Positions 17,071 to 25,424 of a stretch of 64,000 nt of DNA are shown here, in pieces. The stretch is from Microbacterium aerolatum (GTDB lineage: Bacteria > Actinomycetota > Actinomycetes > Actinomycetales > Microbacteriaceae): assembly GCF_007988825.1 (NCBI RefSeq), contig NZ_BJUW01000004.1, positions 62,001-126,000 on the forward strand, in the 5' to 3' direction. The position numbers and the translations under genes were made by a program. A model generated the notes under the pieces. The model was given only the letters and a program-made list of their open reading frames with translations. It was not told the DNA's origin and made no database searches. Every line of letters begins with the position of its first letter. The first letter of the stretch is position 1.

Positions 17071-19541
17071 GTTCGCCCGCTGAGCGCTACGCGGCGGCCC
17101 GCGACAGCGCGGCGCACCCCGAGACCGCAGCCTTCGCTGCCAGGCAGAGGTTCGACCTCGACCCGTTCCAGGTCGAGGGATGCCACGCCCTGGAGCGTGG
17201 CCGCAGCGTCCTGGTCGCCGCCCCGACCGGGGCCGGCAAGACGATCGTGGGAGAGTTCGCGATCCATCTGGCCATGCAGACGCCTAACGACAAGGCCTTC
17301 TACACGACGCCGATGAAGGCGCTGTCGAACCAGAAGTTCCGTGAGCTCGTGGACGTTTACGGAGCCGAGAACGTCGGCCTGCTCACCGGCGACACGAACA
17401 TCAATGGCAACGCCCGGATCGTCGTGATGACGACCGAGGTGCTGCGGAACATGATCTACGCGGACTCCGCCGCACTCGGTTCCCTCCGCTATGTCGTGAT
17501 GGACGAGGTGCACTACCTGGCGGACCGCTTCCGCGGTGCCGTGTGGGAAGAAGTGATCATCCACCTTCCCTCTTCCGTGCGTCTGGTCTCGCTCAGCGCC
17601 ACCGTCTCGAACGCCGAGGAGTTCGGCGACTGGCTCGACACGGTACGAGGCGACACCGAGGTGATCGTCTCCGAGATCCGCCCCGTGCCGCTGGAACAGC
17701 ACGTGCTGGTGCGCGACGACCTATTGCCGCTGTTCGATGATCGCGCCGGCGTCGCCACGGCGACGGTCAACCAGGAGCTCATGCGGATCCGTTCGTTCAC
17801 CGGCTCCCGCTACGACAGCAACAAGAGGGCGCAGTCGTACATCAGCGGCAAGCACGCGGGCCGGCAGAGCCCACGGCCACCGCGCGGAGGCCGGCGCCCG
17901 GTGCGCGCTGCGAACGCGCAGCGCATCGAGCGGATGGATCGGCCGGACGTCATCCAGCTGCTGGAGCGCACCAACCTGCTGCCGGCGATTTTCTTCATCT
18001 TCAGCCGCGTCGGCTGCGACGCCGCCGTCCAGCAGGTCCGACGCTCCGGCATCCGGCTGACCACGCAGGAGGAGCGGCGCGAGATCCGCGAGTACGTGGA
18101 GGAGAGCACCCGCACGCTGCAGGACGAGGACCTTGGCGTCCTCGGCTACTTCGAGTGGGTGGACAACCTCGAACGCGGGGTCGCCTCGCACCATGCCGGC
18201 CTTCTGCCGGCGTTCAAGGAGGTCGTCGAGGAGCTGTTCCGGCGCAAGCTCGTCAAGGTCGTCTTCGCGACCGAGACCCTCGCTCTCGGCATCAACATGC
18301 CGGCCCGCACGGTCGTGCTCGAGAAGATGGAGAAGTTCAACGGCGAGGCACGCGTCGCGATCACGTCGGGGGAGTACACCCAGCTGACGGGGCGCGCGGG
18401 CCGCCGCGGCATCGATGTCGAGGGGCACGCCGTCGTGCAGTGGACCGAGGGCATGGACCCGCAGGCGGTGGCCGCACTCGCCTCCCGGCGCACCTATCCG
18501 CTCAATTCCAGCTTCCGCCCCACGTACAACATGGCCGTGAACCTGATCGACATGTTCGGCAGGCCCAGGGCACGTCAGGTCCTCGAGTCGTCGTTCGCGC
18601 AATTCCAGGCCGACCGCGCGGTGGTGGGGCTGGCCCGTCAGGTCCGTGAGGCCGAGGAGTCGCTGGGCGGCTACCTCAAGGCGATGCAGTGCGATCACGG
18701 GGACTTTCTGGACTACGCCGGCATCCGGCGTGAGCTGAGCGATCTCGAGAAGAAGAACAAGCAGGATTCCCACGGGCCGCGCGCCGTGCGCGACAAGCGT
18801 CTGAAGAAGATCCAGAGTCTTCGCACCCGCATGCAGCGACACGGGTGCCACGGCTGCCCCGATCGCGAGGCGCACGCCCGCTGGGCCGAGCGGTACTGGA
18901 AGCTCAAGCGGCAGACCGACCGCACGCGGCGACAGATCGAGAACCGCACCGGCACGGTCGCGCGTGTGTTCGACCGCGTCGTCGAGGTGCTCGCGACCCT
19001 GGATTACGTCACGGGCACCGGCGACGACACGACGCTCACCGAGGCCGGTCGCACGATGCGGCGGATCTACGGCGAACGCGACCTGCTGGTGGCGGAGTCG
19101 CTCCGGCAGGGGCTGTGGAAGGGACTGGATGCGCCGTCGCTCGCGGCGATGGCGTGCTGCCTGGTGTACGAGCCACGTCGCGACGAGGCGAACTCGGGGG
19201 AGCGGGGCCTGCCCCGCGGGGCCTTCCGCGCGGCCTATGAGAAGACGACCGCGCTGTGGTCCGACCTCGACGACCTCGAGCAGGCGCACAACCTGCCCGG
19301 CTCCGAGCCGCTCGCTGCGGGACTGGCCGGTGCCATGCACGCCTGGGCGCGTGGTTCGCTGCTGGACCGCGTCCTCGTCGACGCCGACATGGCGGCGGGG
19401 GACTTCGTCCGCTGGGCCAAGCAGACCATCGACCTGCTCGATCAGCTCTCCATCGTCGCGGAGGACCTGACCCTCGCCCGCACCGCCCGTCAGGCGCTCG
19501 ACGGCGTGCGGCGCGGCATCGTCGCCTACTCGACGATGTGA
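17067..19541 (+). CDS. helY: DEVH-box RNA helicase of the HelY/Mtr4 family
   Basis: 824 aa. Walker A is APTGAGKT (residues about 52-59), the DEVH box is VMDEVHYLAD, motif III is LSATVSN, and motif VI is QLTGRAGRRGID. A Lys/Arg-rich insertion lies between the RecA domains, and the C-terminal 400 residues match the ratchet/helical region of Ski2-like helicases, with a CxGCPD Cys pair. It is a 3'-5' RNA helicase related to Mtr4. It is coupled to tatC by ATGA, as in Mycobacterium. Confidence 0.93.
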   Translation: MSSPAERYAAARDSAAHPETAAFAARQRFDLDPFQVEGCHALERGRSVLVAAPTGAGKTIVGEFAIHLAMQTPNDKAFYTTPMKALSNQKFRELVDVYGAENVGLLTGDTNINGNARIVVMTTEVLRNMIYADSAALGSLRYVVMDEVHYLADRFRGAVWEEVIIHLPSSVRLVSLSATVSNAEEFGDWLDTVRGDTEVIVSEIRPVPLEQHVLVRDDLLPLFDDRAGVATATVNQELMRIRSFTGSRYDSNKRAQSYISGKHAGRQSPRPPRGGRRPVRAANAQRIERMDRPDVIQLLERTNLLPAIFFIFSRVGCDAAVQQVRRSGIRLTTQEERREIREYVEESTRTLQDEDLGVLGYFEWVDNLERGVASHHAGLLPAFKEVVEELFRRKLVKVVFATETLALGINMPARTVVLEKMEKFNGEARVAITSGEYTQLTGRAGRRGIDVEGHAVVQWTEGMDPQAVAALASRRTYPLNSSFRPTYNMAVNLIDMFGRPRARQVLESSFAQFQADRAVVGLARQVREAEESLGGYLKAMQCDHGDFLDYAGIRRELSDLEKKNKQDSHGPRAVRDKRLKKIQSLRTRMQRHGCHGCPDREAHARWAERYWKLKRQTDRTRRQIENRTGTVARVFDRVVEVLATLDYVTGTGDDTTLTEAGRTMRRIYGERDLLVAESLRQGLWKGLDAPSLAAMACCLVYEPRRDEANSGERGLPRGAFRAAYEKTTALWSDLDDLEQAHNLPGSEPLAAGLAGAMHAWARGSLLDRVLVDADMAAGDFVRWAKQTIDLLDQLSIVAEDLTLARTARQALDGVRRGIVAYSTM

Positions 19542-19552
19542 GAGTGAGACGG

Positions 19553-21091
19553 ATGCCATCGCCCTCTGCCGACCCCGCGGGCAGCACGCGCCCGCTGCTG
19601 CCGCTCTGGCTCGCCGTGCCCGTCGCCGCCGTCGCGGGGGTGCTGACGGACCTCGCGTATCCGGCTGTGAGCGCCTGGATCCTCGCGTTCCCGGCGGTCG
19701 CACTGCTGCTGGTCGCGCTGATCGGCCGCCGGGCGGGATCGGCGCTGCTGGTCGGCTTCATCTACGGCGCTGTGTTCTTCTTCCTGCTCGTGTCGTGGAC
19801 CTCGCGCTACCTCGGCGTCATCCCGTGGTCGGCGCTGGCGCTGCTCGAGGCCGCGCTCACAGCCGTCGCGGTGATCCTCATCACGCTCGCCTACCGCTGG
19901 CTGCCCCGCGCGTTCCCCGGCACCGCTGGACGTCTGGTGCTGCTGCCCGCCGTGGTCGGCGCGCTGTGGGTGGGCAGGGAACTCCTGCTCGGCTCCTGGC
20001 CGTACACGGGCTTCCCATGGGCCCGGCTCGGCATGACGCAGTCGGAGAGCCCGCTGGCGACGCTGTCGTCGTGGGTCGGCGTCAGCGGTCTGAGTTTCCT
20101 GATGGTGTTCGCGGTCGCGATGCTCATCGAGAGTGTGCGGTTGCGGCTGTGGCGGCGACCGGTACGGCTGATCGTGCCGGCGGCCGTCGTCCTCGTGCTC
20201 TTCATCACACCGGCGTTCCCCACGACGGATGCCGGAAGCATGCGGATCGGCGCGGTGCAGGGGAACGGCCCCACGGGGTACTTCGACGACCGTGAGCCCT
20301 ACGCCGTCGTGCGGGCGCAGTCCGAGGGCACTGAGCCGCTGGTCGGCGAGGAGATGGATCTGCTCGTCTGGCCGGAGGGCGGCCTGGATGGCGACCCGTT
20401 CCAGAACGATTCGCTCGCGCGGCGGCTGACGTACCTGACCAACCGCGTGGACGCACCGCTGCTCGCGAATGCCGCGACCGCGCGCGGTGACCGGTTCTTC
20501 AACACGTCGATGCTCTGGATGCAGGACGGAACCGCCGAGCAGACGCACGACAAGCGCTTCCCCGTGCCGTTCGGCGAGTACGTCCCCGACCGCGACTTCT
20601 ACTTCGCGATCGTCCCGGATCTGATCGGGCTCATCGGACGCGAGTACACGCACGGGACGAATGCGCCCCTGGTGGACGTCGACGGGGTGAAGGTGGGCTT
20701 GGCCATCTGCTTCGACGTGATCTACGACGAGGTCATCTCAGAGGGCGTGCACGGCGGCGCGCAGGTCCTCGTCTTCCAGACGAACAACGCCGACTTCCGC
20801 GGCACCGACGAGAACCTTCAGCAGCTGGCGTTCGCACGTATGCGTGCGATCGAGACCGGACGCAGCGTGGTCAACATCTCCACCGTCGGCGCCAGCCAGA
20901 TGATCGCGCCGGACGGCCGGACGTTCGCGGCGCTGAACGCAGATGAGGCCGGAGCGATGCTCGAGGATGTCGAACTTCGCTCCGGCCTCACCGCGGGTGT
21001 GGTCCTTGGGCCCTGGCTGCAGCAGGTGCTGCTGTGGGGCGGGTTGGGCGCGCTCCTGGTCGGGTGGTGGCGCGCCCGTCGTCGGCGTTAG
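19553..21091 (+). CDS. lnt: apolipoprotein N-acyltransferase
   Basis: 512 aa. The N-terminal half has about six membrane helices. The C-terminal carbon-nitrogen hydrolase domain keeps the catalytic triad: Glu in WPEGG, Lys in DKRFPVPFGEY and Cys in AICFDVIYDE. It adds the third acyl chain to the N-terminal Cys of lipoproteins, completing the work begun by Lgt (53025-54047 here). I chose the ATG at 19553; a GTG at 19544 is also in frame. It starts 11 bases after helY, and its stop overlaps the rbpA stop from the other strand. Confidence 0.93.
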   Translation: MPSPSADPAGSTRPLLPLWLAVPVAAVAGVLTDLAYPAVSAWILAFPAVALLLVALIGRRAGSALLVGFIYGAVFFFLLVSWTSRYLGVIPWSALALLEAALTAVAVILITLAYRWLPRAFPGTAGRLVLLPAVVGALWVGRELLLGSWPYTGFPWARLGMTQSESPLATLSSWVGVSGLSFLMVFAVAMLIESVRLRLWRRPVRLIVPAAVVLVLFITPAFPTTDAGSMRIGAVQGNGPTGYFDDREPYAVVRAQSEGTEPLVGEEMDLLVWPEGGLDGDPFQNDSLARRLTYLTNRVDAPLLANAATARGDRFFNTSMLWMQDGTAEQTHDKRFPVPFGEYVPDRDFYFAIVPDLIGLIGREYTHGTNAPLVDVDGVKVGLAICFDVIYDEVISEGVHGGAQVLVFQTNNADFRGTDENLQQLAFARMRAIETGRSVVNISTVGASQMIAPDGRTFAALNADEAGAMLEDVELRSGLTAGVVLGPWLQQVLLWGGLGALLVGWWRARRRR

Positions 21092-21471
21092 GCGCCGATC
21101 TTCTCGCGCGTCGGGTCCTCACCGGCCCCACGACGTGCGCGGATGAACGCGAGGCGCTCTTCGAGGAGCTCCTCGAGCTCGGCGCGGGTACGACGCTCCA
21201 TGAGCATGTCCCAGTGCGTGCGTGCGGCCTTCTCGTCGGTCGCGTCGGGCGTGATGGTCTGGCCATCCACGCTCAGCACAGCCTCGGCACCGCACGAACG
21301 GCACTCCCAGGTCTGCGGCGGTTCTGCGTCTGCGGCGAACATCAGCGCCGTGGTGTTGCCGCATGTGTCGCACTTGTAAGTCGTCTCGCGACGCTCCATG
21401 AAAACGACGCCCTCTTCGCTCTGTAGGCTCTGGGCGCCGAGTCGGATGCCGCGGAGGCTGCGATCTGCCAT
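21088..21471 (-). CDS. rbpA: RNA polymerase-binding protein RbpA
   Basis: 127 aa. RbpA is an actinobacteria-specific factor that binds the housekeeping sigma factor and stabilises the open complex. Visible are the N-terminal RGIRLGAQSLQ segment, the core with two CxxC pairs (CDTC, CRSC) that can hold zinc, and the C-terminal sigma-interacting helix (HWDMLMERRTRAELEELL). The ATG follows GAGAGG, and a TATACC -10 candidate lies about 30 bases upstream. The last bases overlap the end of lnt. Confidence 0.96.
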   Translation of the reverse strand: MADRSLRGIRLGAQSLQSEEGVVFMERRETTYKCDTCGNTTALMFAADAEPPQTWECRSCGAEAVLSVDGQTITPDATDEKAARTHWDMLMERRTRAELEELLEERLAFIRARRGAGEDPTREKIGA

Positions 21472-21545
21472 TTTGTGGTCCTCTCGTCGACCTCAGGTAT
21501 ACCGGTCGCGCCTGTGCGCAGGCTCAATGCCCCAGTGTTCGCGGC

Positions 21546-21565
21546 GGGATTCACAGCCGAATCCC
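21546..21565 (-). terminator. hairpin after the GDPD gene, possible terminator
   Basis: A 7-bp perfect stem (gggattc/gaatccc) with a 6-nt loop lies between the GDPD gene end and rbpA. It has no T-run, so termination is only a possibility; it could also sit in the rbpA promoter region. Confidence 0.35.
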
Positions 21566-21584
21566 AGCCCGGTCGGTTATGGGG

Positions 21585-22355
21585 TCAGAACAGGGCGCTC
21601 ATGGCGACATCGGCGCGGTCTGTGACGACGCCGTCGACACCCGCTGCGACGAGTCGTTGCATCTCGTGCGGGTCGTTCACGGTCCACACGTGCACCTCGA
21701 CATCATGCCGGCGGGCGGCACGCATGAGGGCGGGCGTGAGGACGCGCATCGGGCCGTACTGCTCGGGGATCTGGAGGGCGTCGAGATCCTTGAACAGTCG
21801 CTCCGGTGCGACGCGCAGGGCCGTCAGCAGCCGCACCCGGATCATGGCGGCCTGGCCGGCCGACGTAGCCGGACGGATGTCGGCGCCGGCATCCATCACA
21901 GCATCGACCGTGCGGCGGCGACGTGCGTCGGAGAAGCTCGTCAGCAGCACCCGATGCGCGTGCGGGGCGATGATCCGGCCCAGGGGAGCGGCCGCCGCAT
22001 CCGCCTTCACATCGATGTTGAAGCGCGTGTCCGGGAAGTGCTCGAGCATCTCTCCGACGGTCAGAAGGCCGCCGTGCGGCGCGAGCATCGTGGCCAGCTC
22101 TCTCGTGCGCACCTCATCGACCCGCCGGGCGTCGCCGAACAGCCGCGAAAGCGTCTCGTCGTGGAACAGCACGACATCGCCGTCGGCGGTGACCTGGCAG
22201 TCGGTCTCGACATACTCGGCGCCGACCGCGTGGGCAGCGGCGAATGCGCCGGCGGTGTTCTCCCACACCGACGGATCCTCGCCGACTGCTGCGGTCAAGC
22301 CGCGGTGGGCGAGAACCCGAGGATGCCGTGCCTTCTCGAAGTACGGGTGGGTCAC
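21585..22355 (-). CDS. glycerophosphodiester phosphodiesterase
   Basis: 256 aa TIM-barrel GDPD. The catalytic HRG (residues 17-19), the metal-binding ETD and the FHDETLSR block are present. It hydrolyses glycerophosphodiesters to glycerol-3-phosphate and an alcohol. No signal peptide is seen. The GTG at 22355 overlaps the SPFH gene's stop (GTGA); the 32-residue longer frame is rejected. It is the last gene of an nfeD-SPFH-GDPD operon, which suggests a link to membrane lipid upkeep. Confidence 0.92.
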   Translation of the reverse strand: MTHPYFEKARHPRVLAHRGLTAAVGEDPSVWENTAGAFAAAHAVGAEYVETDCQVTADGDVVLFHDETLSRLFGDARRVDEVRTRELATMLAPHGGLLTVGEMLEHFPDTRFNIDVKADAAAAPLGRIIAPHAHRVLLTSFSDARRRRTVDAVMDAGADIRPATSAGQAAMIRVRLLTALRVAPERLFKDLDALQIPEQYGPMRVLTPALMRAARRHDVEVHVWTVNDPHEMQRLVAAGVDGVVTDRADVAMSALF

Positions 22356-23278
22356 TCGGGCGTGCTCGTGGGGGACTGGGCGCCCGCTCGCGGGGTGAAC
22401 GCACTGCCGATGCCCTTGAGCGCCTCGGTCAGCTCGCTCGGGATGATCCACAGCTTGCTCGACTCGCTGTCGGCGATCTTCGGCAGCATCTGCAGGTACT
22501 GGTAGGCGAGGAGCTTGTCGTCCGGCGCGCCCTGGTGGATCGACGCGAACACGTTCTGAATGGCCTCGGCCTCACCCTGGGCGCGGAGCACCGCAGCCTG
22601 CTTGTCACCCTCAGCGCGCAGGATCTCAGCCTGCCGCGCGCCCTCGGCCTCGAGGATCGCAGACTGCTTGGTGCCCTCGGCCGTCAGGATCGCGGCACGA
22701 CGGTCACGCTCAGCGCGCATCTGCTTCTCCATCGAGTCCTGGATGGACAGCGGCGGGTCGATGGCCTTCAGCTCCACACGACCGACGCGGATTCCCCATT
22801 TGCCTGTCGCCTCGTCCAGGACGACGCGCAACTGGCCGTTGATGTTGTCTCGGCTGGTGAGGGCCTCCTCGAGGTTCAGCCCACCGACGACGTTGCGGAG
22901 CGTGGTCGTCGTCAGCTGCTCGACGGCGCCGAGATAGTTGGCGATCTCATAGGTCGCGGCACGGGCGTCGGTGACCTGGAAGTAGACGACGGTGTCGATC
23001 GACACGACGAGGTTGTCCTCGGTGATCACCGGCTGCGGGGGGAACGAGACGACCTGCTCGCGCATGTCGATGAGCGGGCGCAGCCGATCGATGAAGGGCA
23101 CCAGGATGTTCAGACCCGGCGTGAGGGTCTTGTGATAACGGCCGAGGCGCTCCACAACGCCGGCGGTCGCCTGCGGAATGATGCGGATCGAGCGCGCTAC
23201 GGTCACCACCACGAAGATGATGACCGCGATCGCGAGGATCCAGCCGATCGCTGTCGGGATGAATGAGGAATCGTCCAC
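22352..23278 (-). CDS. SPFH/band 7 domain membrane protein (stomatin/HflK-like)
   Basis: 308 aa. One N-terminal membrane helix (residues 8-27) is followed by an SPFH domain (IIPQATAGVVERLGRYHKTL, then VVYFQVTDARAA) and a long Ala/Glu-rich coiled coil. Such proteins form ring-like scaffolds in the membrane with NfeD partners. The GTG at 23278 has AGGAG at 6 nt; an in-frame upstream start is rejected. The adjacent upstream gene is its NfeD partner, 25 bases away. Confidence 0.93.
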   Translation of the reverse strand: MDDSSFIPTAIGWILAIAVIIFVVVTVARSIRIIPQATAGVVERLGRYHKTLTPGLNILVPFIDRLRPLIDMREQVVSFPPQPVITEDNLVVSIDTVVYFQVTDARAATYEIANYLGAVEQLTTTTLRNVVGGLNLEEALTSRDNINGQLRVVLDEATGKWGIRVGRVELKAIDPPLSIQDSMEKQMRAERDRRAAILTAEGTKQSAILEAEGARQAEILRAEGDKQAAVLRAQGEAEAIQNVFASIHQGAPDDKLLAYQYLQMLPKIADSESSKLWIIPSELTEALKGIGSAFTPRAGAQSPTSTPE

Positions 23279-23303
23279 TGGATACTCCTGGTCGTTGATG
23301 GAT

Positions 23304-23777
23304 TCAGTCGCCCGCGGGGCGCACGATCGCGGTCGCACCGTTGATCGCGGCGATGAGGACGGGGGCACCCTGCGGAATCATGACAGCGGTCTCGGTGCGC
23401 GCCGTCCAGGTGTCGCCGTTGCTGACCTTCACCTGTCCCGTCACCTGAGTGACGTCAGCCAGGGCGGTGCCACGAAGCCCGATGAGCGCCTCGACGTTCG
23501 ACTTGGTGGGATCTTCGCCGCGATGCAGACGCTTGAGCAGCGGTGGCCGGAGCACGAGGATGAACAGCGCCGCTGCGACAGCGGCGATGACCAGCTGCGC
23601 CCAGAGTGGAAGTCCGATGAATCCCATCAGGAGGCCGACGGCGCTGCCGAGGGCGAGCATCAGAAAGGTGAAATCGAGGGTGAGCATCTCGATCACGAGG
23701 AACACCGCGATCAGTACCAGCCAGCCGATCCACGCCCACTCTGTGACCAGTTCGATGAAGACGGATGCGTCGTTCAT
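23304..23777 (-). CDS. NfeD-like membrane protein
   Basis: 157 aa. There are two to three hydrophobic segments in the first 75 residues (WAWIGWLVLIAVFLVIEML and after), then a C-terminal OB-fold NfeD domain with GLRGTALADV and GDTWTART. NfeD proteins pair with SPFH proteins, as in the downstream gene. The ATG at 23777 follows AAAAGGAGGG. It is divergent from the SDR gene. Confidence 0.92.
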   Translation of the reverse strand: MNDASVFIELVTEWAWIGWLVLIAVFLVIEMLTLDFTFLMLALGSAVGLLMGFIGLPLWAQLVIAAVAAALFILVLRPPLLKRLHRGEDPTKSNVEALIGLRGTALADVTQVTGQVKVSNGDTWTARTETAVMIPQGAPVLIAAINGATAIVRPAGD

Positions 23778-23902
23778 GGCGCCCTCCTTTTGTCGTCAAC
23801 CTACCACGCAGTACAGACGTGTCGAAGGCGTCGTTCCCGCTCGTTGGTAAAGTGAACTCGCCGCGTTCTCTGCGGCGTTTTCCCGCATCGCAAGGAGTCA
23901 CC

Positions 23903-24667
23903 GTGACCGACGTTCTGCCCGCAGGTTCCCTCGCAGGAAAGGTCGCGCTGGTCACCGGCTCGTCCCGTGGCATCGGAGCGGACACCGTGCGCTACTTCGC
24001 CGAGGCCGGCGCCGACGTGGTCATCAACTTCCGCAACAAGGCTCCCCGTGCGGAGAAGCTCGCCGCGCAGCTGCGCGAGCTGGGCGGGCGCGCGCTCGTC
24101 GTCGGCGCCGACCTCACGGATCCCGCTTCCGTCGCCGAGATGTTCGACCAGGTGCGCGCCGAGTTCGGACGGCTGGACGTGCTCGTCCTGAACGCCTCCG
24201 GAGGCATGGAGTCCGGAATGGCCGAGGACTACGCGCTGACGCTCAACCGTGATGCGCAGCTGAGCGTCCTGAACACCGCCCTCCCGCTGCTCGGCGAAGG
24301 CTCACGCGTCGTGTTCGTGACGAGCCACCAGGCTCACTTCATCCGGACCACCCCGACCATGCCCGAGTACGAGCCGGTCGCGCTGTCGAAGCGCGCCGGT
24401 GAAGACGCCCTGCGCGAGCTGATCCCCTCGCTGACCGAGAAGGGCATCGGGTTCACCGTCGTCTCGGGCGACATGATCGAGGGCACCATCACCGCGACGC
24501 TGCTCGAGCGTGCCAACCCCGGTGCGATCTCCGCGCGTCGCGAGGATGCCGGGCGTCTGTACAACGTGTCGGAGTTCGCCGCCGAGGTGGCACAGGCCGC
24601 CGTCGATCCCGTTCCTACCGACAACACGCGGCTCGTCGGTGACACGACCGGATTCATCGCGGAGTGA
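23903..24667 (+). CDS. SDR family oxidoreductase with an atypical active site
   Basis: 254 aa. The NAD(P) loop is TGSSRGIG (residues 18-25), with LNASGG further on. The expected catalytic Ser is S141 in FVTSHQ. The active-site Lys is K163 in LSKRAG, but four residues before it stands Val159 rather than the usual Tyr; the nearest Tyr is Y156, seven residues before the Lys. Activity as a classical dehydrogenase is therefore uncertain. The GTG start has AAGGAG upstream. The gene ends at a strong palindromic terminator. Confidence 0.88.
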   Translation: MTDVLPAGSLAGKVALVTGSSRGIGADTVRYFAEAGADVVINFRNKAPRAEKLAAQLRELGGRALVVGADLTDPASVAEMFDQVRAEFGRLDVLVLNASGGMESGMAEDYALTLNRDAQLSVLNTALPLLGEGSRVVFVTSHQAHFIRTTPTMPEYEPVALSKRAGEDALRELIPSLTEKGIGFTVVSGDMIEGTITATLLERANPGAISARREDAGRLYNVSEFAAEVAQAAVDPVPTDNTRLVGDTTGFIAE

Positions 24668-24674
24668 TCTGACA

Positions 24675-24710
24675 CGACGAATGCCCTGCCGATCGGCAGG
24701 GCATTCGTCG
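24675..24710. terminator. 36-bp perfect palindrome, bidirectional terminator
   Basis: The whole of 24675-24710 is its own reverse complement (arms cgacgaatgccctgccga and its complement). It lies between the convergent SDR and HdeD genes and is followed by a short T-rich stretch on the plus strand. Confidence 0.85.
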
Positions 24711-24720
24711 ATTTCCTTGA

Positions 24721-25326
24721 TCAGACTGCGGGTGCGGTTCCGGCATCCGACAGGGTCGACTCGACCTTCTTCTCATCCCGACCGAGCGTGATGGCACGGA
24801 CGATCTGGATGATGCCGAGTACGACGAGCGTGATCCCGAGGATCCACCACAGGGCGACTGCGGCGAGAAGCGGCGAGAAGATCACGATCACACCGGCCGC
24901 GATACTCAGGATCGCGTAGATGATAGTCCACGCCTTCGAACCGTCCTTGTTGAGGAGGGTCAACGCGACCACGCCGTCCACGATCCAGCTGACGCCGAGG
25001 AAGATCGCCGTGACGAGCGCGAGCGTGATGGTCGCGGCTTGGAGGTTGAGGAACGCGACCACGCCGGCGACGATGTACAGCACGCCGAGGACGATGTGGC
25101 CCACTCGCGCCCATCCGCCCTTCTTGCCCGAGAAGATGCCGAGCCCGACGTACACCAGGCCGGCGATGACCAGGTACGACGCGATGATGCCCGTGACGAT
25201 GATGGCCGTCTTCAGTGGCCAGACGAGCAGAACGATTCCCGCGATGAGGGCGACCACGCCAGAGACTGCCAGGGTGATCCGGATGGACGTGAACAGCGAT
25301 TTCGCTTCGGTGAGCGAGTCAGACAT
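24721..25326 (-). CDS. HdeD/DUF308 family membrane protein
   Basis: 201 aa with about six membrane helices in three hairpins. Repeated motifs are IAGIVLLVWP and GVIVIFSPLLA, the DUF308 signature of internal repeats. HdeD of E. coli aids acid resistance, but the function in actinobacteria is unproven. The ATG at 25326 is favoured over a GTG three codons earlier because AGGTAGG is better spaced. It is divergent from the UvrA-like gene. Confidence 0.88.
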   Translation of the reverse strand: MSDSLTEAKSLFTSIRITLAVSGVVALIAGIVLLVWPLKTAIIVTGIIASYLVIAGLVYVGLGIFSGKKGGWARVGHIVLGVLYIVAGVVAFLNLQAATITLALVTAIFLGVSWIVDGVVALTLLNKDGSKAWTIIYAILSIAAGVIVIFSPLLAAVALWWILGITLVVLGIIQIVRAITLGRDEKKVESTLSDAGTAPAV

Positions 25327-25412
25327 GTCGAACACCTACCTCTCTGTGAAGGTCCTGTGAAGGATGTGCACAGCGTAGCGCGCCACCGGTACTGAATGGG
25401 GCAGGTGCGTGG

Positions 25413-25418
25413 CAGGAT
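25413..25418 (+). promoter_or_regulatory. -10 hexamer, leaderless start of the UvrA-like gene
   Basis: CAGGAT, one base from the TAGGAT used elsewhere in the window, ends 6 nt before the ATG at 25425. Confidence 0.4.
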
Positions 25419-25424
25419 CTTCAC

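Noticed and set aside
17721..19703. Open frame of 660 codons on the minus strand
   Set aside because: It is antisense to helY and shows no recognisable domain.
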